Positions 26,657-34,788 of a stretch of 42,695 nucleotides of DNA are shown piece by piece; the stretch's first letter is position 1; each line of letters starts with the position of its first letter. The position numbers were made by a program, and so were the translations under genes. The notes below the pieces were generated by a model that saw nothing but the letters and a program-made list of their open reading frames with translations, searched no databases and had not been told where the DNA came from. The DNA lies in the NCBI GenBank assembly GCA_030681235.1, contig JAUXWY010000343.1, positions 1-42,695 of the forward strand. The letters are read 5' to 3'. The stretch is from Pirellulaceae bacterium. Lineage in GTDB: Bacteria; Planctomycetota; Planctomycetia; Pirellulales; Pirellulaceae.

Positions 26657-29629
26657 CTAAGGATTAGCCTTGACAGAGCCTTCGGATGATCCGGGCGTGT
26701 CGTTTTCGACTCGCTGCCCAAAAACGTACATGATGCCTACAAGGGCTACCGTACCAACGGGCAAGCAAATCCACCAGGGCCATTCAAAACCAACTGGAAT
26801 CGTGCCACACACGATCGACACCGCAAATACAGCAAGGGCATACGGCAGCTGCGTCCAAACGTGCGCTAGGTGATCGCAGCCGCTGGCGCTGGAGCTCAAA
26901 ACCGTGGTATCCGAAATCGGCGAACAGTGATCGCCAAAGATCGCCCCGGCTAGGACGCCAGCGATGGTTGCGAGGAAAATTGGCGAATTCGGATCGACCG
27001 GGCCGCTTAAAGACAACATGCTCCCGGCCAACGGGATCGCCAACGGCATGATGATGCCCATCGTACCCCAACTGGTTCCGGTAGCAAACGCGGTGAACCC
27101 AGCCAAAACGAATATCAGCGTTGGCAACCACTTGGCAAACGGGTGGGGATCACTAGGGTTTGCATTCGCATCGGCGGGTCCAACCCAACGCAGCACGATA
27201 CTCGTCAAATATCGACCCGTGTGCAGGCGGTGTCGGACATCGGTGTAGGGGAACGACAATCCGCCTTCAACCGATTCAAACACTTTCGAGAGGTCTGGTT
27301 CGGCTCGGCTGTTCGCAAACCTGGCCTCCATTCCTCCACCGGGTCCACCGCCGCCACCACCAGGTCCTCCTCCGCCGCCACCACCACCACCAGGTCTGCT
27401 ACGTCCGCCTCCAGGTCCCGCGCCTCCAGGTCCGTCTTGGCTTTCTGCGGTTTCGCTTGATTTCGATTCGCCACCGTCTTGTGGGGCTCTGGCGCCGAAC
27501 CGGCCGCGCGAAGGCCGCGGCTCTTTACTCGCAACCGACTTTTCTGGATCTTGATTGCGGCGTCGGACACTTGTCGGCCACAAAGCAACCTCGATTGGAT
27601 GTTCAGTGTCCTTCGAATCGATCGAACCGTCGATTCTTTCTTCAGTTCCTTTCGACTCTTCGTTCCTGTTTTCCTTGGGGACATCCTTGGGCGCATCCTT
27701 GGGCTCATCCTTGGGCTCTTCCTTGGGCGCATCCTGAGCTTGGGCGTTGGCTGCCGCAACGTCATTACTCTTCGACGCTGCCGACGGCGTTTGTTGCTGG
27801 CTCTCTGTGATCCCGTGCAGACTCATGGTCTTCTCAATCAGCGAGGCATTATCAGAAGAAGTCGCACCATTGACCGGCCACGGTTTCGCTTCTTTCAATG
27901 ACTTTTGGAACTGGCCCCAGTCCACTTGTTGACCGTCTTTCATCAAGTATCGACCGTAGAATCCGCTGCCTAGGGATTTGTCACCGATGTGCTGCAAGAC
28001 TTGATCCCAGAACTGATTGGGGTCGCGATAATGACCGGCCAAGGTTTCGACGATGACCGATTCGGGCACTTGATGCAGCCTTAACGTCACCGCGATTTGT
28101 TCGATCTGTTCCAACGTCGGAAACGTCTCGTCCATCTCGGAAATACCGGCAATTGTTTTGGCAATCGATTGAGCCTTGTCCAATTCTTGTTTGTACGGTT
28201 CGCTGGGGTTGGAACTGGTCATTATCGAAAGGGTCGAGGCCAGCCACAGGATCGCCAACGCCGGGATCATGTTGGCGGCACCACGGCCTGCCGCTTGCAT
28301 CAGTGACACTGACGGCACGATCCGCTGCCAACTCAGCCAAAACCAAGTGAACAAAGCGCCGACGACCGAGCCCCAAACTAGCGAACTGTAACTGTCGGAA
28401 TTCCCAAATGTCTCGCCCCACCGTTGAATCGTGGCCGAAAAGGAAGTGTCAATTGGCGCTTCCACCAACGGATCTGCGGCGCGAATAACGGCAGATTCCT
28501 TGGGCTGATTGTTTAACCCCGTCTGATACATCAGTCCCAAGATCGCCACGACCGTGACCAGAATTGGAAGGATGGCATTGATGCTCCGCGCCGGCGTTTT
28601 TAGCGGCGCCAAGGTTGGATCATGGGCGACCGCGACCACCTCCGTCATTTCGACGGGAATGACGTCGTTCGACACGGGCATCCGCTTCCAATCCAAATCA
28701 CTCGGCAAGGAGAATTCCTCGACGGGGCCATGTTGTTCTTTGGCCAATGCTCTTCGCTCGGCCTTCAACATCGGTCCAAAGTCGCGTCGCATGACGGCCG
28801 TTACCAGCACGAAGAACAATGCCCAAATCACGTAGAAGCGATAAGGAATTGAAGTTATGAACAACCCAAAGGGCGTCGTGGTTCCGTGGGTATTGTCCAA
28901 TTGGAGTCCCGACAAACCTTGTTTGATGAAATCCAATTCGCCAGCGATCCATGTCGAAACAATTGCCAATCCCGCGACCGGAGCCGCCGTTGAATCGACA
29001 ATGTACGCCAATTTTTCCCGAGACACTCGCAATCGATCGTATACCGACCGGTACGTCGTCCCCAACAACATCGTGTTTGCGTAGTCATCAAAGAAGATGA
29101 ACATACCGCTGAACCAAGTCGAGACCTGCACACCCACGCGAGAATTGGTGATTGGCGACATCAAGCCGATTAGGCCGCGCATGCCCGCCGCTCGATTGAC
29201 CATCCCGACGACGGCGCCCATCAAACAAGTAAACACGAAAACCGAAACCTTGTCCGCATTCAACAGCGTAGGCCACAAGTGATCGTACCAAGTCGACACC
29301 GCCCCGGCCTGGATCAGGTCCCACCCGGTTGGCTCGTAGTTCGCGGCCTGGGGTGCCGAATAGTATCCTAGGATCATGGCCCCGACGAAAACGGCTAACA
29401 ACAAGCTGATGATCACTCGACGAGTCAAGATCGCCAAAAGGATCGCGACCACCGGAGGCAATAAGGACAACCAACCGTAGGGGTGCTGCTCCATATCGGC
29501 AAGTTCCGGCACTTCCATCCGGAAACGGTCATTGGCGGTTAATTGACCGAGAAGACCCGCAAACCAATTCATCGTGTCCACTTTCAGAAAATACGGTTTT
29601 TCCCAGCTGCCCTCCTTCGCGACGACCAT
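26657..29629 (-). CDS. NhaC-family Na+/H+ antiporter with a large soluble insertion
   Basis: 990 residues from the ATG at 29629; an in-frame ATG at 29572 (residue 20, MNWFAG) is a serious alternative, as neither has an ideal ribosome site. About 12 hydrophobic segments are split into two blocks, residues about 52-475 and about 835-975. Family motifs are present: WFSGMFIFFDDYANTMLLG (about 172-190) and the signature FGDHCSPISDTTVLSSSASGCDHLAH (about 898-923). Between the blocks is an insertion of about 320 residues: a helical part (about 480-590), a Lys/Glu/Pro/Asp repeat (KEEPKDEPKDAPKDVPKE), and a Gly-rich tract with Pro and Arg (about 733-766). NhaC proteins exchange Na+ for H+ across the inner membrane and are usually about half this size. 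The insertion is unusual. It is upstream of the fhcA run on the same strand, separated by about 158 bp. Confidence 0.9.
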   Translation of the reverse strand: MVVAKEGSWEKPYFLKVDTMNWFAGLLGQLTANDRFRMEVPELADMEQHPYGWLSLLPPVVAILLAILTRRVIISLLLAVFVGAMILGYYSAPQAANYEPTGWDLIQAGAVSTWYDHLWPTLLNADKVSVFVFTCLMGAVVGMVNRAAGMRGLIGLMSPITNSRVGVQVSTWFSGMFIFFDDYANTMLLGTTYRSVYDRLRVSREKLAYIVDSTAAPVAGLAIVSTWIAGELDFIKQGLSGLQLDNTHGTTTPFGLFITSIPYRFYVIWALFFVLVTAVMRRDFGPMLKAERRALAKEQHGPVEEFSLPSDLDWKRMPVSNDVIPVEMTEVVAVAHDPTLAPLKTPARSINAILPILVTVVAILGLMYQTGLNNQPKESAVIRAADPLVEAPIDTSFSATIQRWGETFGNSDSYSSLVWGSVVGALFTWFWLSWQRIVPSVSLMQAAGRGAANMIPALAILWLASTLSIMTSSNPSEPYKQELDKAQSIAKTIAGISEMDETFPTLEQIEQIAVTLRLHQVPESVIVETLAGHYRDPNQFWDQVLQHIGDKSLGSGFYGRYLMKDGQQVDWGQFQKSLKEAKPWPVNGATSSDNASLIEKTMSLHGITESQQQTPSAASKSNDVAAANAQAQDAPKEEPKDEPKDAPKDVPKENRNEESKGTEERIDGSIDSKDTEHPIEVALWPTSVRRRNQDPEKSVASKEPRPSRGRFGARAPQDGGESKSSETAESQDGPGGAGPGGGRSRPGGGGGGGGGPGGGGGGPGGGMEARFANSRAEPDLSKVFESVEGGLSFPYTDVRHRLHTGRYLTSIVLRWVGPADANANPSDPHPFAKWLPTLIFVLAGFTAFATGTSWGTMGIIMPLAIPLAGSMLSLSGPVDPNSPIFLATIAGVLAGAIFGDHCSPISDTTVLSSSASGCDHLAHVWTQLPYALAVFAVSIVCGTIPVGFEWPWWICLPVGTVALVGIMYVFGQRVENDTPGSSEGSVKANP

Positions 29630-29776
29630 GAGTTTAAGTCCCAGCCTCCAGGATTTCTACTAGCTGATGGAACTATTCTTCAGTTACATGGGAGGTACCG
29701 TTGCGGTAATCGGCCCGGTCGTCCGCCCTGCGGTTTGACGTAAGCACGCCAAAGCTTGAATTAACATTAGTTGGTC

Positions 29777-29782
29777 AAGGGA
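29777..29782 (+). promoter_or_regulatory. Ribosome binding site that decides the beta-propeller gene start
   Basis: AAGGGA, 6 nt before the ATG at 29789, which starts directly at a signal peptide. The open frame extends to a TTG at 29771 that lies upstream of this site and is not credible. Confidence 0.6.
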
Positions 29783-29788
29783 TTCACC

Positions 29789-31147
29789 ATGCCAGTCGCC
29801 CGATTCTCACAAATGATTCTGTTGCCCCTGAGTGTGGCGATCGTTGCTTTTGCCGGCCTGTGTCCGGCCCAGGATTCGAGCTCTGCCCAAGACAGTCCTC
29901 CAAAGCAGGACGTTCCAGCGAAATCTAGCCCCTGGAATCAATGGCGCGGACCCCAACGGGATACAACGTTCACCGGGAAGACCTGGCCTGCCAAGCTGAC
30001 CGATTCGAACCTGAAATTGGTCTGGCAACACACGCTAGAACCAAGCTACTCCGGGCCAATCACCGATGGCCAACGGATATTTACGACCGAGACGGTGGCC
30101 AAGCGTGAAGAAACCACTCGTGCGTTTGACCTTCAGACCGGGAAGCAGCTGTGGGAAGTCCGATGGCCCGGTTCGATGACCGTGCCGTTCTTCGCCGCCT
30201 CCAATGGGTCGTGGATCCGCAGCACGCCCTCGTGCGATGAGAGCCGTCTTTACGTGGTAGGGATATTGGACGTTTTGGTTTGCTTCGAATCGGCGACCGG
30301 AAAGGAACTCTGGAGAATTGATTTTGCCAAGCAGTACGATACTGGCAATCCGGCCTTTGGCGCCGTTTGCTCGCCGTTGATGGACAACGATCATCTCTAT
30401 CTGCAAGCCGCCAATAGCTTCTTTAAGATTCAAAAAACCGATGGCAAAGTGGTTTGGCGTACCATGATCGAGGAAGGTGGGATGATGTCGGGCGGTTCGT
30501 TTTCTTCCCCCAGCTTCGCGACATTGGGCGACAAGTTTCAAATCTTGGTTCAGTCGCGGATCAACTTGGCGGGGATCGACCCCCAGTCCGGCAAAGTCCT
30601 GTGGCAGACCGAAGTCCCACACTTTCGCGGCATGAACATTCTGACGCCGATCGAATTTGAAGATTCGGTGTTCACAAGTTCCTACAACAATCAATCGTAT
30701 CTGTACCAAGTGCCCTCGAGCTCCGGTGGTCGCAATCCGTCGGAAAACGTTTCGGTGGCTTGGTCGAACCCGGCCAAAGGTTACATGTCGACACCAACCG
30801 TGATCGATAAGCACGCCTATATCTTGCTGCAGAACGGACGTTTGGCGTGCTTGGGCTTGGCCGACGGCGAGCGGAAGCGGACTTCGCCCAAGCAGTTTGG
30901 CGAGTATGCCTCGTTCATCACTCAGGGTGATCGCTTCTTGATGTTGTCGAACTCGGGGCTACTCCGTTTGATCAAGGCCACGACCGAAGACTGCGAAGTG
31001 ATCAGCGAACTGCAGTTGCCCGAAATTGATGATTCCTGGGCACACATCGGCATGGGTGTCGGAGCCGCCGGTCAAATTCAAATCTATGTCCGCTCGCTCA
31101 AGGGACTGCATGTGTTTGACTGGGCAGATTCACCCGGGACACCGTGA
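29789..31147 (+). CDS. Secreted PQQ-like beta-propeller protein
   Basis: 452 residues from the ATG at 29789. A signal peptide (basic MPVARF, hydrophobic to about residue 26, ending CPAQ) is followed by a Ser/Gln/Pro linker. The rest is built from PQQ-like (quinoprotein) repeats with the typical Asp/Thr-Gly-Lys-x-x-Trp turns: FDLQTGKQLWEVRW, FESATGKELWRIDF, IQKTDGKVVWRTMI, IDPQSGKVLWQTEV. The early part has WNQWRGPQRD, common to planctomycete proteins of this type. These are periplasmic beta-propellers; most lack evidence for binding PQQ and act as structural or binding domains. No dehydrogenase motifs are evident. It is divergent from the antiporter, with 159 bp between them in which I see no clear promoter. 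Confidence 0.88.
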   Translation: MPVARFSQMILLPLSVAIVAFAGLCPAQDSSSAQDSPPKQDVPAKSSPWNQWRGPQRDTTFTGKTWPAKLTDSNLKLVWQHTLEPSYSGPITDGQRIFTTETVAKREETTRAFDLQTGKQLWEVRWPGSMTVPFFAASNGSWIRSTPSCDESRLYVVGILDVLVCFESATGKELWRIDFAKQYDTGNPAFGAVCSPLMDNDHLYLQAANSFFKIQKTDGKVVWRTMIEEGGMMSGGSFSSPSFATLGDKFQILVQSRINLAGIDPQSGKVLWQTEVPHFRGMNILTPIEFEDSVFTSSYNNQSYLYQVPSSSGGRNPSENVSVAWSNPAKGYMSTPTVIDKHAYILLQNGRLACLGLADGERKRTSPKQFGEYASFITQGDRFLMLSNSGLLRLIKATTEDCEVISELQLPEIDDSWAHIGMGVGAAGQIQIYVRSLKGLHVFDWADSPGTP

Positions 31148-31382
31148 TTACTTGACTTTCGAATCGTCCGTCGTTAGCCTAGCGGTCCGATGGTTTAGTT
31201 GGACTCGCAAGTGGGGTTGTTTGACAGTCGGCCGCAGGTGTACTGGTACAGTCGCACCCACGCCAGTGACGAATGGTTAAACATCGACCCCAGTCCTCTA
31301 GCCCCTCGGAAAATCCAGGGTGCAAGACGCGTGTGAGACGATGGTTAGCGATTCGAAATATTATTCCAACGAATCGGTAAGA

Positions 31383-31871
31383 ATGTCAACGCCAACGAAC
31401 CGATCACCGAAAATTTGGATTGATGCGGACGCGTGTCCCGTTTCGATTCGTGAAATTCTGTTCCGAACAGGACAACGGCTAGGCCTGGAGACCATTCTCG
31501 TAGCGAACCAATCGATTCGTATTCCCAAATCCGACTTGATCCGGTTGATTACCGTTCGCGACGGCGCCGATGTGGCGGACAAAACGATCGCTGACCAGAT
31601 GCAAGCGGGCGATCTCGTCATCACTGCCGATATTCCACTGGCCGCACGTGTTGTCGAAAAATGTGGCGTTGCCATTGGCTCGCGCGGCGAAGTTTACGAC
31701 GCTGCCAGTATCCAAGCGCGTCTCGCCTCGCGCAACGTCATGGAACACTTGCGATCGGCAGGCATGGAGACTTCTGGCCCCAAGCCACTCAGTCAGAAAG
31801 ATGTGCAAAGCTTTGCCAATTCCCTCGACCGAACCTTAACGCGTCTGCTCAAGGGATCGGCTTCATCTTAG
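31383..31871 (+). CDS. UPF0178 (YaiI/YqxD, DUF188) family protein
   Basis: 162 residues from the ATG at 31383; an ATG at 31341 would add 14 residues not seen in the family. It has the family pattern throughout: IWIDADACPVSIREILFR near the start, LVANQSIRIPKS, VRDGADVADKTIADQMQAGD, VITADIPLAARVVEKCG, GEVYDAASI, and a C-terminal Arg/Leu-rich helix. Conserved Asp residues (IDADACP, GADVAD, ITADIPLA) fit a PIN/NYN-like nuclease fold, but the function is not established. No signal peptide, so cytoplasmic. It stands alone, with about 235 bp before it (nothing clear seen there) and a gene-poor region behind. Confidence 0.9.
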   Translation: MSTPTNRSPKIWIDADACPVSIREILFRTGQRLGLETILVANQSIRIPKSDLIRLITVRDGADVADKTIADQMQAGDLVITADIPLAARVVEKCGVAIGSRGEVYDAASIQARLASRNVMEHLRSAGMETSGPKPLSQKDVQSFANSLDRTLTRLLKGSASS

Positions 31872-32000
31872 TGGGTTTTGTTCGGTCACAATTCCAGAAT
31901 ATGTGTTTGACGAATTACCGGACGGATCGGGCACGGCGAATCGAAGACTTGCAAGAAAACATCCGCAATAAACGGTTATCGCATTTCATTTTCAAGTGAA

Positions 32001-32498
32001 TCATTTCGACGAGTTCCTGTTTGTCTCGAGTTCGGTCGAACTTGATTGTGAATTCGACGCCGTGGACGATACACCGGCGAGCAGCGAACTTGGCCGACTT
32101 TCTCGTGGCTTTTCGCCTTTGAGCGACTTGAGATAAGTCTTCCTTGCGTCCATTTCATGATCGGCGCGGCGAATCACATCGGCGGACGTATCTTCAGGTC
32201 GTTCTGGTAAGGCGAACCCAGCGGCGACGCGCCACCGTTTGGAACACCGACGAAAACGAATACGACGACCAAGGATACTTTCTAGTGTCCGCAGCAAATC
32301 TGCCCTGATACCTGGTCGCTCGTCAATGAACCTTACTGATTCGTCTGTAAGTGTGGGCGATGGTGGATGGTTCGACGGTACCACGGGCTCGCAATCGTCA
32401 ATATCGGAACGACTGGGAGCCGTTCGAAGCAAACTCTTGGAACGAGAAATGTCCCTGCGAATTGGAACTCGCAGGTAAGCTACGTTTTCGATAGTCAA
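32001..32498 (-). pseudogene. Probable remnant of a GGDEF-like domain gene
   Basis: A minus-strand frame of 165 codons, with only a TTG as possible start, abutting a hairpin. The second half reads WRVAAGFALPERPEDTSADV and IRRADHEMDARKTYLKS, very like the end of GGDEF (diguanylate cyclase) domains, where an SIGVA strand is followed by an AD-x-AMY-x-AK helix. Upstream, RSDIDDCEPVV sits where the GGDEF motif should be, so the active site is absent. The usual N-terminal part is missing. I read it as a decayed or truncated relative, with the C-terminal 40 residues (Ser-rich) probably unrelated. The match is by eye and weak. Confidence 0.35.
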
Positions 32499-32528
32499 CG
32501 AGAGACTCGAACGAGTCTCTCGCCTTTT
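32499..32528 (+). terminator. Perfect hairpin with short T tail
   Basis: CGAGAGACTCG, AA, then CGAGTCTCTCG: an 11-bp perfect stem (CGAACG at the tip in practice), followed by CCTTTT. It looks like a rho-independent terminator for the plus strand, but no plus-strand gene ends nearby; it lies 40 nt before the lipoprotein gene, so attenuation or a small RNA end is possible. Confidence 0.45.
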
Positions 32529-32568
32529 GAAGTCGTGCTCGCAGGGTCATTCTCGTTCGGAGTAGTCT

Positions 32569-33099
32569 ATGTCTCGGTTGCTTGGATTCCTTGTCGTTTT
32601 GTCATTATTAATCGGCTGCAATTCAACCATCCCCAGTGTCTCTGATCAAGAGTCTTCGGCGACGATACCTCATTCATCGACGGCGAACACCATGGTGGAT
32701 GCCTCGCTGTGTGAGAAATGGAAAGAATCTACCACGTATGTTTTGGCTCGGACCTTGGTAGCCTGCCAATTGTTGCGGGATGATGCCGCGTATGCAACTC
32801 AGTTGGAAGCCGATGTGCCGGCGTTGGTCAAGATCGACGTCGCGGAACTGCGCCGACATTTGCAAGTCGTGGCTTCGATCCCCGATCCTAGCTCGGATAG
32901 TTCGCTGCTGAAGCCCAGCCAAGTGGTTCGAGAATATGCCGCGGCCTTTGATCTTTTGGAAGCCAACCTAGCCGCCAAGACCCCCTTCGCGAATGGTCAA
33001 GGCGATGGCCAGCGCTTGCAGGTCACGCTAGAGTCGCTTTACATGAAAGGCGCCCCCGCGCTTTCGGAAGCGGTCCGCGAATACGGTTGCGGTATGTAA
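32569..33099 (+). CDS. Small lipoprotein of unknown function
   Basis: 176 residues. The ATG follows GGAG with a 7-nt spacer. The start MSRLLGFLVVLSLLIGCNS is a clear lipoprotein signal with lipobox LIGC (Cys17). The mature part starts Ser/Thr-rich, then is mostly helical (LARTLVACQLLRDDAAYATQ, ELRRHLQVVAS, AAAFDLLEANLAAK). There is a short GQGDGQ loop and a Cys two residues before the end. No known domain is recognised. It probably sits in the periplasm attached to a membrane. It converges with the PEP-CTERM remnant; the stops are 11 nt apart. Confidence 0.75.
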   Translation: MSRLLGFLVVLSLLIGCNSTIPSVSDQESSATIPHSSTANTMVDASLCEKWKESTTYVLARTLVACQLLRDDAAYATQLEADVPALVKIDVAELRRHLQVVASIPDPSSDSSLLKPSQVVREYAAAFDLLEANLAAKTPFANGQGDGQRLQVTLESLYMKGAPALSEAVREYGCGM

Positions 33100-33110
33100 G
33101 TTTGCTCGCT

Positions 33111-33509
33111 TCACTTCGCGCGCGATCGACTCCGGCGAGTGGACAGGAGTCCGATCACAGGCATCAAGCAGAGCAACAAGGCACTGGGTTCCGGGACAGC
33201 GCTGAACAGGGCAATGTCGCTGCCGTTGCCGGCGGAGTAGGTAATGAACAAATCTTGGCCCGAAAATCGACCGACAAACGCTCCTTCACCCAAACCTTGG
33301 AAAGTTCCAAACCGGGCACCGCCAATGTCGGCGATCAAGAACCTCATGTTCGAACCCAATTGGAAGTTGTCCCACAGCCATGCCGACAGCGATCCCATAA
33401 TGTTCAGGTCACCCGCGATCTTGAACTGATCAAATTGACCTGGATTTAATCCATCCAATTCAAACAGTGTGTGCGAGCCACGGCCGACAACCGCTGGGCC
33501 GGCTACCAA
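33111..33509 (-). pseudogene. C-terminal fragment of a PEP-CTERM protein
   Basis: 132 codons without a credible start: only a TTG at 33509, lying inside the last codons of the upstream gene, and no signal peptide. The sequence itself is convincing: HTLFELDGLNPGQFDQFKIAG and GSLSAWLWDNFQLGSNMRFLIADIG are typical of the beta-helical stretch before a sorting tail, and the end is a full PEP-CTERM signal, VPEPSALLLCLMPVIGLLST followed by RRSRSRAK. PEP-CTERM proteins are exported, processed by exosortase and linked to the envelope or matrix. Without an export signal this copy cannot follow that route. It is probably what remained after a deletion joined it to the neighbouring gene. Confidence 0.65.
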
Positions 33510-34558
33510 CGAAATACCGGGCCGTCTTCGGCCATACGGATCCCGATTTGCAAATGATCTTTGTTGACGGCTTTCGCCTTTTCTTCCTCGCCGGCATCAG
33601 ATGATTGCAGTTGGCGCATCGTGTACTTGGCGTTGTAGGCGACGGAGCTGTCCGGGCCCTTGAAGCCCAAACAGCGTCGGTTCCAGCCCAGATTCATGCC
33701 GACCATTTGTCCGCGATTGAGATCGAACAGCACGGTGCCTTGACTCATTTGTTGCATCAATTGAGATTCAATCCGTGGATCGTCGACGGGAGTCAAGACC
33801 TGCGTATCAAAACTGACGGTGGCGACACCATTGTCGACCGACTGCAAGCGATACTCGACTTGGGTCTTGATGTTGCGTTGGATCCCGTCGTTGTGACGAA
33901 CCATGAGGTTGCCCGGTGCCCGCCACGCTTGTCCCAATCGCACCGGTCGGCCTGGCAACGGCATCGTCAGATCGCCCACGCCGAACTTGACGCTGCGATA
34001 GACTTCTTGTCGGTCGATCACTTGGCCGTTGGTGTTGATTTGGTAGGTCGCCATCGGAATACCGATCCATTCGGCGAATTGGCGATATGCTTCCGGGATC
34101 TCACCGCGTTGGTTGCGCGAATTGTATTCCACCGGTGGCAGTTCGTCGGTTTGTTGCCACATGTCGGCCGATTCCAACGACAGCATGATGGTGGTGTTGC
34201 CCAAAGAGTCAACGTTGGTAACCTGCCATTTCACGACCGATTGGGCTCGTGACTTGGTGTTGTCGTGATCGGCTTGAGCTCTTGTTTCGGTCGTGGCAAA
34301 ATGGTCCACGTTCCAGCGAATGACTTCGCCCTCGCGAAGTTTGTATTTGAATTCGAACGTCTGCTCGTTCTCCATCCGTCGTGCAGTATCGGACAAAATT
34401 TTTAGCGGATCTTTATCCGGTGCCGGTGCCGTAGGGGTTGGCTTTGGTTGCAAAGCTTGACCCAATAGCAGTGCCGGGCCGTTCATCACAGCGCCCGTCG
34501 CAAGCGTGAAACAGCCGAGGAGCATGCCAATTCGACGAACGGAGTTCTGCAACATCAT
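33503..34558 (-). CDS. Exported protein of unknown function
   Basis: 351 residues from the ATG at 34558; the open frame extends to a TTG at 34573. A signal peptide is present (basic start, hydrophobic about residues 8-36, ending LLGQA), then a Pro/Thr/Ala linker (PKPTPTAPAPDKDP). The mature part is beta-rich: FEFKYKLREGEVIRWNVDHFAT, VVKWQVTNVDSLGNTTIMLS, TYQINTNGQVIDRQEV, VRLGQAWRAPG, VEYRLQSVDNGVATVSFDTQVL. This pattern of paired strands with a conversion of stored value to rate occurs in planctomycete secreted proteins whose job is unknown. There is no catalytic motif that I recognise. Its last seven bases overlap the PEP-CTERM remnant, and it is divergent from the hydrolase gene by 230 bp. 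Confidence 0.8.
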   Translation of the reverse strand: MMLQNSVRRIGMLLGCFTLATGAVMNGPALLLGQALQPKPTPTAPAPDKDPLKILSDTARRMENEQTFEFKYKLREGEVIRWNVDHFATTETRAQADHDNTKSRAQSVVKWQVTNVDSLGNTTIMLSLESADMWQQTDELPPVEYNSRNQRGEIPEAYRQFAEWIGIPMATYQINTNGQVIDRQEVYRSVKFGVGDLTMPLPGRPVRLGQAWRAPGNLMVRHNDGIQRNIKTQVEYRLQSVDNGVATVSFDTQVLTPVDDPRIESQLMQQMSQGTVLFDLNRGQMVGMNLGWNRRCLGFKGPDSSVAYNAKYTMRQLQSSDAGEEEKAKAVNKDHLQIGIRMAEDGPVFRW

Positions 34559-34788
34559 GTTCAACCTACGCAATCCCTGCGAAATTCTGGATTTTCGACG
34601 GCAGATCCGACCAACCTTCGCTGGCGGTTACCGCTTTCGAACGACCAGGCCCATTATTCAAGAAATTGACTTTAGCTCCAAGAGGGAAATTTTGTTCCCG
34701 GAACCGAGGATCTTAGGCGGCTGGTGCCAAGGGGAATTCTGCTACAATTCTCCGGCGGGGAAGGTCGTAACATTTTAGAAAGAGAACC

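Larger units (their letters stand above)
31872..32568. other. Gene-poor stretch between the UPF0178 and lipoprotein genes
   Basis: About 700 bp. It holds a probable decayed GGDEF-like frame on the minus strand (32001-32498) and a perfect hairpin (32499-32522). The first 130 bp (31872-32000) show no gene or repeat that I can support. Confidence 0.5.

Noticed and set aside
27205-27765. A 186-codon minus-strand frame with Met-Arg-Pro-Lys repeats
   Set aside because: It is the out-of-frame reading of the low-complexity insertion in the NhaC-like gene.
30035-30814. A 259-codon minus-strand frame opposite the beta-propeller gene
   Set aside because: The sense strand has a signal peptide, a ribosome site and four PQQ-like repeats; the antisense frame has no start signal or domain.
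31221-31250. TTGACA followed by TACTGG/TACAGT upstream of the UPF0178 gene, considered as a promoter
   Set aside because: The spacing to any -10-like hexamer is 14 or 20 nt, outside the usual 16-18, so it is not reported as a promoter.
33605-34252. A 215-codon plus-strand frame opposite the exported protein of unknown function
   Set aside because: It starts without a ribosome site and is antisense to a gene with a clean signal peptide; its His/Val/Asp-rich text is typical for a shadow.
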